Positions 18,979 to 27,316 of a stretch of 64,000 nucleotides of DNA are shown here, one piece after another. The stretch comes from Vulcanimicrobiota bacterium. GTDB taxonomy: Bacteria > Vulcanimicrobiota > Vulcanimicrobiia > Vulcanimicrobiales > Vulcanimicrobiaceae. The notes beneath the pieces were generated by a model that was not told where the DNA came from, searched no databases, and saw only the letters and a list, made by a program, of their open reading frames with translations. A program made the position numbers and the translations under genes. Location: NCBI GenBank assembly GCA_003161435.1, contig PMOS01000025.1, forward strand, positions 1-64,000. The letters run 5' to 3'. The stretch's first letter is position 1. Each line of letters starts with the position of its first letter.

Positions 18979-19660
18979 GGTATGCCGCGAGCTTGACGCT
19001 GGTCACGCCGAGCGCTTGCGCGAGATCGTAGTGCGCTTGGTCGGCGATGCGGTGATAGTTGCCATCGGCTTCGGTGCCGAACTTCTGGTCGATGTCGCCC
19101 ATCACTTGTTCGTGGATCTTGTTGGTCACGAGATGGTCGAGTTGCGTGCCTTCGTAGTACGTGCCGCCGATGAGGCCCAAACCGACGACCCGCTTGGCGA
19201 GCGCGGCGCCGTGCAGCATCGGGCTGGGAAACTTCACGCCGGCCGCCAGCGCGATCTTGACCGCGTCGTTGACGGCAAAGTTCTGAACCGCGACGAACGA
19301 AGCGACCTTCGCCGCGCCGTACTGCTTGGTGAGCTTGGCGACTTCCGCGTTTGCCGTCTTGGCGCCGGCCATGGCCGTGACTGCCTTGACGAGCGAGAAA
19401 TTCCCCGGCGTGCCGCCGGCAGTTACGAGCGAGATCGCCGCCTGGAGATCGGGGGCGCCCGTGTAGGTCACGCCGTCGCCGCCGGCTTTGCCGGCCGGCA
19501 TGCCGTGATCGACCGTGCCGAACATGCCGTGCGACATCATGCCACCCGACATCGAGCCCGAGTTCACCGGCATCGGCGCCGTGCTCTGAGCGAGGGCCGG
19601 GCTCAAAGAGAATGCGGCTAACACCGCGCCGGCCGCGATGGCCGATAGTTGTTTGGTCAA
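18974..19660 (-). CDS. Secreted protein of unknown function
   Basis: A 228-residue protein. The start is a TTG at 19660 with AGGAGG six bases upstream, the strongest Shine-Dalgarno in this part of the window. A signal peptide covers about residues 1-25 (ending PALAQ). The next 30 residues are rich in methionine, glycine and histidine (SGGMMSHGMFG), which could bind metal. The remainder is predicted largely helical with a conserved-looking YGAAKVASFVAVQNFAVND segment. I do not recognise the family. The gene is single, and its stop codon lies in a double-hairpin repeat. Confidence 0.72.
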   Translation of the reverse strand: MTKQLSAIAAGAVLAAFSLSPALAQSTAPMPVNSGSMSGGMMSHGMFGTVDHGMPAGKAGGDGVTYTGAPDLQAAISLVTAGGTPGNFSLVKAVTAMAGAKTANAEVAKLTKQYGAAKVASFVAVQNFAVNDAVKIALAAGVKFPSPMLHGAALAKRVVGLGLIGGTYYEGTQLDHLVTNKIHEQVMGDIDQKFGTEADGNYHRIADQAHYDLAQALGVTSVKLAAYH

Positions 19661-19802
19661 GTATTCCTCCTGGATCGAGTACGGGGATTGAACGAACCAG
19701 GAGTCAGGATGGATTGAGCGCCTCGACCCGCACGCCGATCGCTTGCTTCGACGCCGGCAGCGGTCGCTAGGAAGGGACGATGCCGCGATCCGCGCGCCAG
19801 GA

Positions 19803-20216
19803 CTACTGCCGGACGGTGATGTTGTCCGCTTCGAGCGTACCGTCGGGGTCGGTGCGCCCGTTGACGTCCACCGACGTGCCCACCCCCGGCGTCGCTCCGC
19901 GCGGGTTGATGATCGTGCCCGGATGCAGCCGAACGTTGCGATAACAGTTGGGGCCGCACTGCACCTGCAGGTCGAAGCGCCGGAAGTACGACACCGTGCC
20001 GCGCGCGTTGTTGCGCGCGTTGACCGCGTTGCGCTGGAGGATCTGCGCGCCGATTCCGATGACGTCCCGGATGATCTGATCGTTCGGGCCGGGAGGCGGG
20101 AGCGTCGCGACCGGGATCGGGGTCGGCACCGGCGGCGGGGTCGACTGGGCGCCCGCGAATGTCGTGGCCGCGAAACCGAGAACCAGACCGGACGTGACGA
20201 TCAGAGGCAGGCGCAT
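19803..20216 (-). CDS. Small secreted protein with OB-like domain
   Basis: A 137-residue protein with a signal peptide ending near AGAQS (residue 24), then a proline-rich linker. The C-terminal half (VRLHPGTIINPRGATPGVG followed by SVDVNGRTDPDGTLEADNI) reads like the beta-strand pattern of bacterial OB-fold proteins of the DUF5666 type, but this is an impression from motif spacing. Two cysteines (QCGPNC) could form a disulfide. It is divergent from the NUDIX gene; the 140 bases downstream, before the TTG-start gene, contain no further gene. Confidence 0.65.
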   Translation of the reverse strand: MRLPLIVTSGLVLGFAATTFAGAQSTPPPVPTPIPVATLPPPGPNDQIIRDVIGIGAQILQRNAVNARNNARGTVSYFRRFDLQVQCGPNCYRNVRLHPGTIINPRGATPGVGTSVDVNGRTDPDGTLEADNITVRQ

Positions 20217-20255
20217 TGCACGAACTCAACGTGATACCGGCGGCGTGAGGTTCCG

Positions 20256-20984
20256 ATGACCGACCCGCGCGACGAGGTTCGCGACGCCGCGACCGTGATC
20301 GTGGGGCGCGACACGAGCGAGGGCTTGCAGGTTTTCATGGTGCGGCGCAACGCCGGCGCGGCGTTCCTGCCCGACCGCTACGTCTTCCCGGGCGGCCGCG
20401 TCGACGATGCCGATCGTGACGAAGCAACGCGCCGAATCCACGGCTCGGCCGGCGAGGTCGACGCGGCGTACGCGATGACCGCCGCGCGCGAGACGTTCGA
20501 AGAGGTCGGCCTGCTGTTCGCCGATTCCGCCATCGACGTCGGCGCGCTCGGCGAGCTGCGGCGCGAGTTGCACGCCGGCGCGCTCGGGTTCGGCGAGGTG
20601 CTCGAACGGCTCGACACGGCGATCGACGCGTCGCAATTGCGGTATTTCTCCCGCTGGGTGACGCCGAAGGCGGAGATCGCGACGCGCCGCTTCGACACGC
20701 GCTTCTTCGTCGCGCGCGCCCCGGCGGACCAAGTCGCGGAAGCCGACGCGACCGAGGTCAGCGACGGACGCTGGTTTGCGCCGCGCGAAGGGCTGGCGGC
20801 GCAAGCGAGCGGCGAGATCAATCTGATCTTTCCGACCATCAAGCATCTCGAGCGCATCGCGCCGTACCATACGGTCGAGGAACTGCTCGCATTCGCCGGC
20901 ACGAAGACCATCGTGACGGTGACGCCCGAGGTCCAGCCGGGGCCAAAGTTCGTCATGATCCCGGAGCTCGAGAACGCATGGTGA
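20256..20984 (+). CDS. NUDIX hydrolase (NUDT19-like)
   Basis: A 242-residue protein. The Nudix box is split by an insert: PGGRVDDAD near residues 46-55 and RETFEEVGLLF near residues 78-88. An insert of about 20-25 residues between these halves is characteristic of the NUDT19/CoA-diphosphatase-like subgroup. Such enzymes hydrolyse nucleoside diphosphate-linked compounds, possibly acyl-CoA. The gene overlaps the downstream MBL hydrolase by seven bases (ATGGTGA), so the two are translated together. The pairing of NUDIX with an MBL-fold enzyme suggests linked metabolite repair or thioester turnover. Confidence 0.88.
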   Translation: MTDPRDEVRDAATVIVGRDTSEGLQVFMVRRNAGAAFLPDRYVFPGGRVDDADRDEATRRIHGSAGEVDAAYAMTAARETFEEVGLLFADSAIDVGALGELRRELHAGALGFGEVLERLDTAIDASQLRYFSRWVTPKAEIATRRFDTRFFVARAPADQVAEADATEVSDGRWFAPREGLAAQASGEINLIFPTIKHLERIAPYHTVEELLAFAGTKTIVTVTPEVQPGPKFVMIPELENAW

Positions 20985-21961
20985 CGCTGAGCCCGCGAGT
21001 GTCGCGATTGCGCGCGAACAATCCGTCGCCGCTGACCCTCGACGGCACCAACGGTTATGTGGTGCGCGTCGGAGAGCGTTCGCTCGTCGCCATCGACCCG
21101 GGTCCGATCGACGACCGCCAGCGCGACGCCTTTCTCGCCGTCGCCCGCGATGCCGGCGCGTCGTACGCGGCGATCCTGGTCACCCACGGTCATCCCGACC
21201 ACTATCCCGGTGCGGCGCCGCTCGCCGCCGCGACCGGCGCACCGGTCTACGCGCATTCGCTCGCGCGCTTCCCGCACGATCGGACACTCGGTGACGGCGA
21301 GCGTCTCACTTTCGGCGACGGTAGCCGGCTCGCGACCGGCGACGCGGCCTTCACCATGCTGCACGCGCCGGGACATGCGCCGGATCATCTGGTGTTCGTA
21401 CTGGAGGACGAGCGCGCGCTGTTCACCGGCGACGTCGTGCTAGGGACCGGCACGGTCGTCGTGGCGCCGCCCAGCGGCGAGATGCGGACGTATCAGCGCA
21501 CGCTGCATCGCTTGCGCGATGAGTACGGCGACGCGCAGGCGATCTACGGCGGACACGGCCCTGAGGTTCGGGACGTACGCGCCAAGCTCGGCGAATACAT
21601 CGACCATCGCGAAGCTCGCGAACGCTCGATCCTCGCGGCGCTCGGGGACGGCGGCGCTGCCGTTTCACCGACGGGCGCAGCCGGCTCGACGATCCCGGAG
21701 ATCGTCGAACGCGTCTATGCCGCCGTCGACCGTCGCCTCTGGCCGGCGGCGGCGCGTCAAGTGCTCGCCCACTTGATCGCGCTCGAAGCCGAAGGCCGCG
21801 TGGTCGCCGAACCCCTCGAGCGCGAGCCCACACCCGCCGAGGCCGCGTTGCTGAACCCCGACTTGTCGCGCCTCGACGAGAACCTCGGCGCCGATGTCAT
21901 CCGAGCCGAGCTCGGCTACGGCGCCAAGGAGCCGCTGGTGCGCTACTCCGTCGTCAGCTGA
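20978..21961 (+). CDS. MBL-fold metallo-hydrolase (LACTB2/glyoxalase II-like)
   Basis: A 327-residue protein. The metal-binding motif THGHPDHYPG is near residue 69, further ligands are in HAPGHAPDH (about 131) and FTGDVVLG (about 150), and YGGHGPEV supplies the last histidine. The C-terminal 120 residues form a small winged-helix-like domain (LAHLIALEAEGRVV), as in LACTB2-type proteins. It probably hydrolyses a thioester or phosphodiester in the cytoplasm. It is coupled to the NUDIX gene and converges with the unusual gene that ends at 21984. Confidence 0.88.
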   Translation: MVTLSPRVSRLRANNPSPLTLDGTNGYVVRVGERSLVAIDPGPIDDRQRDAFLAVARDAGASYAAILVTHGHPDHYPGAAPLAAATGAPVYAHSLARFPHDRTLGDGERLTFGDGSRLATGDAAFTMLHAPGHAPDHLVFVLEDERALFTGDVVLGTGTVVVAPPSGEMRTYQRTLHRLRDEYGDAQAIYGGHGPEVRDVRAKLGEYIDHREARERSILAALGDGGAAVSPTGAAGSTIPEIVERVYAAVDRRLWPAAARQVLAHLIALEAEGRVVAEPLEREPTPAEAALLNPDLSRLDENLGADVIRAELGYGAKEPLVRYSVVS

Positions 21962-21983
21962 CGCTACTGCGCGTAGTGCCCGG

Positions 21984-23387
21984 TCAGAGGGCGATCCCGA
22001 TTGCGGCAGCGATCGCGTGCGTGGCGATCGGCAAAGCGAGGTCCTTGGCGACGTTCAGCAGCCAGGCACCGCCTTTGCAGAACGCAGTCCATATCTGCTG
22101 CTTGTCGTTCTTCGCCGCACCGTCCTCGGCTTCGGCGACCGCTGCCACAGCTTGTTGCTTGTCGGGCCCGTCGGGCAGCGCCGCGACACGCTCACGCAAT
22201 GCACCAAGTTCCTTCGCGAGCGCAGCCAAGTCTTCGCCCTGAAGGAAGGTCGGTTGGAAGTTGTTGACGCCTTGGTTGATCGCCCCCGAACCGGTGCTGA
22301 CGCCGCCGATGTTCGCCCCTCGAAAGTCATTCATGTATACGTTCACCATTTCCTTACTGGAGAGCAACGCGCTCGTGCGCGCGTTGATGGAAGTCGTTGT
22401 GCTCTCGATCTGGCTCAAGATGCGATCGCGCTCGCCCGGCACGATCGCGTCGCTCACCGCGAGCGCCATGTCGGCGAGTTGACGATCATCTCCGGCCAAC
22501 AGTCGCGCCGTGGACTCGCTGCGTTTGACCCGGCTGTACGCTTCGCCTAGGTATCTCGCAAGCGCGGCCGTATCGCCGTCGACCGCGATACGGCCCGGTC
22601 GCAAGCTATTGAAAATCAAACCCAGGCACTCGTACTCAGCGTGGAGCCGTAATAAGCTCAGCCGCAGATGCCGAGCGGCGCCGCGGTCGAAGTCAGGGCT
22701 CAGTGTCATAAACCAGGCGGCGAGGCGGCTCTTTCCGACGGGGATCCAGCACAGCTCGATCGCGATGCCGAACTCCGGTCGTAGCGGCGGACCGGCGCGA
22801 GATCGATACGGTATGTCGACCTTCTCACGTTCGAGACGCTCGACGAACACGATCGGCGCACCGGCGTCGACGCTCCAGTCCGGTAGCGGGTTATCGGCGA
22901 CGAGCTTCTTGCGGATCGTCGCACGATAGTACAACGTGCGCAGCGCTTGGGACGCGCCGGCCAACGGCGTCGCGCTGCGCTTGCCGAGCGCGTCGCTCAC
23001 ACGCAGCTCGGTCGAGAGAAAGCCGTTCACGAGTTCCTCCGTTTTGGCGCGATCCAAATCGAACGGCGACCCCGATACCGCGATGCCGACCTCGAACCGC
23101 GCGACGGCGAGCCCGTCGAAGTAGAACCGGCGAAACACTCCCTTCTTGCGCAGCGGCGCGGCGGACTGAAACGCCGCCTCGCCGTACTGGATGCCATGAT
23201 TCGCCCAGCAGAAGACGTCCTCGCCCCATCCGATCAGGCCGCCCCGCGGGCGCTTGTCGACGAAGCCCAAGAAGCGGACGAAGTTCTTCTCGATGGTTGG
23301 CGACGTCCAATTGGGACGCTCCACACGCGTCTGCTCGACAACGAATCCGCGCGCGTCGGCGAGCGGATACTGTATCGTCAGCAGCAT
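21984..23387 (-). CDS. Unrecognised multidomain protein with hydrophobic C-terminus; conflict-system candidate
   Basis: About 467 residues from the ATG at 23387; an upstream ATG at 23486 is open in frame, so the start is uncertain. Residues 1-200 form an alpha/beta domain with FVRFLGFVDKRPRGGLIGWG. Residues 200-340 are mixed. A short segment (VYMNDFRGANIGG, about 350) precedes a Gly/Asn-rich linker and a helical stretch (LAALAKELGALRERVAALPD). The last 27 residues are hydrophobic. The N-terminal pattern reminds me of CATRA-type conflict proteins, but this is from memory and unverified. The gene is less GC-rich than its neighbours and stands alone between core genes, suggesting transfer. A C-terminal membrane-acting effector is one possibility. 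Confidence 0.6.
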   Translation of the reverse strand: MLLTIQYPLADARGFVVEQTRVERPNWTSPTIEKNFVRFLGFVDKRPRGGLIGWGEDVFCWANHGIQYGEAAFQSAAPLRKKGVFRRFYFDGLAVARFEVGIAVSGSPFDLDRAKTEELVNGFLSTELRVSDALGKRSATPLAGASQALRTLYYRATIRKKLVADNPLPDWSVDAGAPIVFVERLEREKVDIPYRSRAGPPLRPEFGIAIELCWIPVGKSRLAAWFMTLSPDFDRGAARHLRLSLLRLHAEYECLGLIFNSLRPGRIAVDGDTAALARYLGEAYSRVKRSESTARLLAGDDRQLADMALAVSDAIVPGERDRILSQIESTTTSINARTSALLSSKEMVNVYMNDFRGANIGGVSTGSGAINQGVNNFQPTFLQGEDLAALAKELGALRERVAALPDGPDKQQAVAAVAEAEDGAAKNDKQQIWTAFCKGGAWLLNVAKDLALPIATHAIAAAIGIAL

Positions 23388-23581
23388 CCGCCCGCGGCGC
23401 TCTTTATTGCCCCATACGACCGATCCGCCATGAGGCCACCCATTTCGGCGCTGTTCGGTTCCGAAGGGAAGACCCTCCGGAGCCATTCAGCTGTGCCCCG
23501 TATCGTCACGACGAATCGGAGTCGACGGGGTTGATCAGATGGTAGTCACGATCGCGAGGCGCAGTCAAGCCCGACCGATCG

Positions 23582-24616
23582 TTAGGGTCCAATTGCCAGC
23601 AGTACTTTGCCGAACTGGGCGCCTTTGTCGACCGACTCGGCGGCGGCGACGACGTCGTCCATCGGATAGACCTTGTCGACTGCGGGCTTGAGCGTAGCCT
23701 GCCCTGAGCCCGGCGAAGGGTCGAACTGTGCCAGCATCTCGGCGAAGTCGCGCGGCGAGCCCATCGACGAGCCCATGATGTCGAGCTGCTTCCAGAACAA
23801 CGAGAACGGGCGGAGCTTGGCGTCGCCGAGCGTTCCGCCGTACACCACGACGCGGCCGCCGTAGCGCGTAACGTTCACGGCGCGGAAGAACGTGTCGCCG
23901 CCGGCGGAATCGACGACGAGGCTCGGGCCGCCGTCGACGGCGGCAACGTCCTTCTCCCATTTCTCGCTCGTCTTGTAGTTGATCGCTACGTCGGCGCCGA
24001 GTTGCTTCGCGCGCTCGAGCTTCTCGTCGCTCGACGACGTCACAATCACTTTGGCGCCGATCTTCTTGGCGAACAGCAGCACGAACGTCTGCACGCCGCT
24101 GCCGACACCGGGGATCAACACCACGTCGTCCTTGGTGCAGCCGCCGCGCGAGACGAGCGCGCGGTACGCGGTCACGCCGGCCAGCGGGATCGCGGCGGCT
24201 TCGTCGTCGCTCAGCGACGCCGGCGCCGGGTGGACGTTTTCGGCCGGCACCGCGATGTACTCGGCGAACGTCCCCTGATGCGGCATCCCGAGCACTTGCG
24301 CGGTCCGGCGCCAGATGCGTTGGTCGTCGCCCCAGCCGAGCGTGGGATCGATGACGACGCGCGTCCCCGGGGGCGGGCCCTGAGCGCCTTCGCCATGCGC
24401 CGCGACGGTGCCGACGCCGTCCGAGCCGGGGATGCACGGCAGCTGGATCCCCGGATAGAGGCCTTGGCTGATGAACACGTCGCGCCGGTTGAACGCCGCG
24501 CGCGCGATCTTGACCAGCGTCTCGCCCGGTCCGGGCACCGGATCGTCGACCTGCTCGACACGGAAGTGCTGGGGGCCGCTCTCGCGGTCGATCTCGTGAA
24601 GTCGGACGGCTCGCAT
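23582..24616 (-). CDS. Zinc-type alcohol dehydrogenase / quinone oxidoreductase-like MDR protein
   Basis: About 344 residues. MDR family features are PGETLVKIARAAFNRRDVF, PGSDGVGTV, and the nucleotide-binding region VLIPGVGSGVQTFVLLFAKK (about residue 165). There is no cysteine-rich structural zinc loop. The start is the ATG at 24616; the frame upstream translates a palindromic repeat and is not real protein. A repeat copy lies in frame near the C-terminus (SPGSGQA, about residues 300-306). It should be an NAD(P)H-dependent oxidoreductase of unknown substrate. It is divergent from the pyrimidine operon. Confidence 0.9.
   Translation of the reverse strand: MRAVRLHEIDRESGPQHFRVEQVDDPVPGPGETLVKIARAAFNRRDVFISQGLYPGIQLPCIPGSDGVGTVAAHGEGAQGPPPGTRVVIDPTLGWGDDQRIWRRTAQVLGMPHQGTFAEYIAVPAENVHPAPASLSDDEAAAIPLAGVTAYRALVSRGGCTKDDVVLIPGVGSGVQTFVLLFAKKIGAKVIVTSSSDEKLERAKQLGADVAINYKTSEKWEKDVAAVDGGPSLVVDSAGGDTFFRAVNVTRYGGRVVVYGGTLGDAKLRPFSLFWKQLDIMGSSMGSPRDFAEMLAQFDPSPGSGQATLKPAVDKVYPMDDVVAAAESVDKGAQFGKVLLAIGP
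23698..23724. repeat. Palindromic repeat copy inside a coding gene
   Basis: CCTGCCCTGAGCCCGGCGAA followed by GGG matches the repeat family of 11.3 and 48.3 kb. It lies in frame within the MDR oxidoreductase, adding a short Ser-Pro-Gly-Ser-Gly-Gln stretch. Confidence 0.75.
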
Positions 24617-24674
24617 CCGGCTGGGTACGCGTCGCGCACCGGGAGCGCCTACCGGAGACCGTGAAGGACGTGCA

Positions 24675-24716
24675 ACGTCATCCTGAGCCAGCTTATCCTG
24701 AGCTTGTCGAAGGAAA
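24675..24716. repeat. Two palindromic repeat copies in the gap before preT
   Basis: A partial copy (CGTCATCCTGAGCCAGC) is followed by a full copy (TATCCTGAGCTTGTCGAAGG) in the 121-base gap between the divergent MDR and preT genes. The promoter of the pyrimidine operon must lie in or beyond this repeat. Confidence 0.85.
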
Positions 24717-24737
24717 GGACACCTGGTTGGAGGGGAG

Positions 24738-26066
24738 TTGGATTTTCCGTCCGTGAGCTTGGGGCCGCCGATCGCCAAACGGCTGTCGCGGCTCGACGTT
24801 CAGATCGAGGCGAACCGCTGCCTCAACTGCTACGACGCGCCCTGCACGCGCGCGTGCCCCACCGCGATCGACGTGCCGCGCTTCATCGGCCGCATCGCAA
24901 CCGGTGACCTGGCGGGCAGCGCACGTACGATCATGGACGCCAACCCGGTCGGCGCGAGCTGCGCGCGCGTCTGCCCGACCGATCAGCTGTGCGAGGGAGC
25001 GTGCGTCTACAACGCCGACGAGAACCCGATTCGAATCGGTGACCTGCAGCGTTTCGCGACCGACTGGGCGATCCGCGAGAACGCCGTACTGTTCACCGCC
25101 GGGCCACCGACGGGGAAGCGCGTCGCCGTCATCGGCTCGGGTCCGGCCGGACTCGCCGCCGCGCGCGAGCTCGCGCGGGCCGGTCACGCGGTGACGATCT
25201 TCGAGCGCGACCCCGCCCCCGGCGGTTTGGACACCTACGGGATCGTGCCGTTCCGCTTGCCGGCCGAGATCGCGCTCTGGGAAGCCGAACAGGTGCGCGC
25301 GCTCGGCGTCGAGATTCGCACCGGCGTCGCGGTCGGCCGCGACGTCGAGCCCGCCACACTGCTGGCCGAATACGATGCGGTGATGATCGCGATCGGAATG
25401 GGCGCAGTGCCGCGACTGGGCATCGAGGGTGAAGATGCCGCGGGCGTGTGGGATGCGCTCGATTTCATCCGCGTCGCGAAGTGCGGCGGCGACGTCGGGA
25501 CGCTCGGTGAACGCGTCGCGGTCATCGGCGGCGGCAATACCGCGATCGACGCGGCGACGTGCTCGCGCCGGCTCGCCCTTCGACAGGCTCAGGGTGACAC
25601 GTCGGTGACGATGTACTACCGGCGCGGTGCCGAGCGCATGACGGCCTACGACTTCGAGATCGAGTTCGCCCAGGTCGAAGGCGTCGAATTTCGCACGTTC
25701 GTGGTGCCCAAGCGAATCCTGGTCGAGAACGGACGCGTGGCGGGACTCGAGCTGCTGGCGACCGATCCCGCCGGCAGCGCACGACCGTTAGCGGGGACCG
25801 AATGCGTGGTCGCCGCCGACACGGTGATCCTGGCGATCGGACAACAGCGCCATGTCGCGCTACTCGACGCGTTCGGCGTGATGCACGACGTGAACGGAAT
25901 CGCGACCGTCGATGAGACGATGCGCACGAACGTCCCGCGCGTCTACGCCGCCGGCGACTGCACGTTCCAGCCCGGCGGGATCGACGCGATGGTGGTCGAG
26001 GCGGCGCAACGCGGCAAGGTCGCCGCGCGCAACATCGATCTGCTGCTGCGGACGGAGCCGCGCTGA
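24738..26066 (+). CDS. preT: NAD-dependent dihydropyrimidine dehydrogenase subunit PreT
   Basis: A 442-residue protein matching the electron-input subunit that passes electrons from NAD(P)H to PreA for reduction of uracil and thymine. The N-terminus has Fe-S cysteines (CLNCYDAPCTRACP and CARVCPTDQLCEGAC), then two Rossmann sites: VIGSGPAGLAAARELARAG (FAD, about residue 132) and VIGGGNTAIDAAT (NAD(P), about 260). The start is a TTG with GGAGG just upstream. Between the second Rossmann helix and strand, residues about 279-287 (LALRQAQGD) are the translation of a palindromic repeat, an apparent tolerated insertion. The stop overlaps preA by one base (TGATG). Confidence 0.93.
   Translation: MDFPSVSLGPPIAKRLSRLDVQIEANRCLNCYDAPCTRACPTAIDVPRFIGRIATGDLAGSARTIMDANPVGASCARVCPTDQLCEGACVYNADENPIRIGDLQRFATDWAIRENAVLFTAGPPTGKRVAVIGSGPAGLAAARELARAGHAVTIFERDPAPGGLDTYGIVPFRLPAEIALWEAEQVRALGVEIRTGVAVGRDVEPATLLAEYDAVMIAIGMGAVPRLGIEGEDAAGVWDALDFIRVAKCGGDVGTLGERVAVIGGGNTAIDAATCSRRLALRQAQGDTSVTMYYRRGAERMTAYDFEIEFAQVEGVEFRTFVVPKRILVENGRVAGLELLATDPAGSARPLAGTECVVAADTVILAIGQQRHVALLDAFGVMHDVNGIATVDETMRTNVPRVYAAGDCTFQPGGIDAMVVEAAQRGKVAARNIDLLLRTEPR
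25575..25598. repeat. Palindromic repeat copy inside preT
   Basis: The sequence GCCCTTCGACAGGCTCAGGG is a full repeat copy inserted in frame in preT. It encodes LRQAQGD, a peptide also seen as RAQGD in the YjbR gene at 31.1 kb. Confidence 0.85.
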
Positions 26067-27316
26067 TGGCAGATCTCTCGATCGATCTGGGCGGCATCCG
26101 CAGCCCCAACCCGTTCTGGCTGGCGTCGGCACCGCCCACCAACTCCGGCTATCAAGTGATGCGCGCGTTCGCCGCCGGTTGGGGCGGCGCGGTGTGGAAG
26201 ACGCTCGCGCTCGAACCGATCGTTAACGTCACCTCGCGCTTCGCCGGCCAGAACATCGGTTCGTACCGGATGGCCGGGATGAACAACATCGAGCTCATCA
26301 CCGATCGCCCGCTCGACGAGAACCTGCGCGAGATCGCCGAATGCAAGGCCGCCTATCCCGACCGCGCCATCATCGTCTCGCTGATGACCGAGTGCACGCG
26401 CGAGAGCTGGCACGAGCTGGTGCGACGCTGCGAAACCGTCCCAGTCGACGGCTTCGAGCTGAACTTCGGCTGCCCGCACGGGATGTCTGAACGCGGCCAG
26501 GGCGCCGCCGTCGGTCAGGATCCCGAGCTGGTCGAGCTGATCACGCGCTGGGTCAAGGAAGCCGCGCACGTCCCGGTGATCGTGAAGCTCACCCCGAACA
26601 TCACCGACATTCGCTACACGGCGCGCGCCGCGGCGAAAGGCGGCGCCGACGCGATCAGCCTGATCAACACACTCAACTCGCTGATGGGCGTCGACCTCGA
26701 CACCTGGCTGCCGATCCCGCACGTCGACGGAAAGTCGTCACACGGCGGTTTCTGCGGGCCGTCGGTCAAGCCGATCGCGCTCAACATGGTCGGCGCGTGC
26801 GCGAAGGATGCGCAGGTCGGGATCCCGATCTCGGGGATCGGCGGGATCGCCGACTGGCGCGACGCGGTCGAGTTCATGCTGATGGGCTCGACGAGCGTCC
26901 AGGTCTGTACCGCGGTGATGCACCACGGCTTCCGCATCGTGGCCGACATGATCGACGGCCTGAACAATTACCTCGACGCGCGCGGGATCGCGTCGGTGCG
27001 TGAGATCGTCGGCAAAACGGTGCCGCGCTTCGTCGACTGGAACGACCTCAACCTCGACTACAAGGTCGTCGCGCGGATCGATCCGGAAAGCTGCATCCGC
27101 TGCAACAAATGCTACATCGCCTGCGAGGACGCGGCCCACCAGTGCATCGACCGGCCCGCCGACCCGCGGCTCGCGCCGGTCGTCGACGAGGAGCACTGCG
27201 TGGGCTGCAACCTCTGCCAGATGGTGTGTCCGGTCGTCGACTGCATCGAGATGGTGCGCGTCGATGCCGGCGACACCGTCCACACTTGGAGAGAGAAGCT
27301 GCCATCGGTACCGTGA
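26066..27316 (+). CDS. preA: NAD-dependent dihydropyrimidine dehydrogenase subunit PreA
   Basis: A 416-residue protein with a dihydroorotate-dehydrogenase-like FMN barrel followed by a ferredoxin domain. Barrel motifs include NFGCPHGMSERGQG, VKLTPNITDIRYTARAAAKG and GIGGIADWRDAVEFM. Two 4Fe-4S motifs close the protein: CIRCNKCYIACED and CVGCNLCQMVC. It reduces uracil or thymine to the dihydro form with electrons from PreT. By eye, the residue aligned with the mammalian catalytic Cys671 is Val (in GQGAAVGQD); I believe bacterial PreA often differs here but cannot confirm. It is coupled to both neighbours by overlapping codons. Confidence 0.95.
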   Translation: MADLSIDLGGIRSPNPFWLASAPPTNSGYQVMRAFAAGWGGAVWKTLALEPIVNVTSRFAGQNIGSYRMAGMNNIELITDRPLDENLREIAECKAAYPDRAIIVSLMTECTRESWHELVRRCETVPVDGFELNFGCPHGMSERGQGAAVGQDPELVELITRWVKEAAHVPVIVKLTPNITDIRYTARAAAKGGADAISLINTLNSLMGVDLDTWLPIPHVDGKSSHGGFCGPSVKPIALNMVGACAKDAQVGIPISGIGGIADWRDAVEFMLMGSTSVQVCTAVMHHGFRIVADMIDGLNNYLDARGIASVREIVGKTVPRFVDWNDLNLDYKVVARIDPESCIRCNKCYIACEDAAHQCIDRPADPRLAPVVDEEHCVGCNLCQMVCPVVDCIEMVRVDAGDTVHTWREKLPSVP

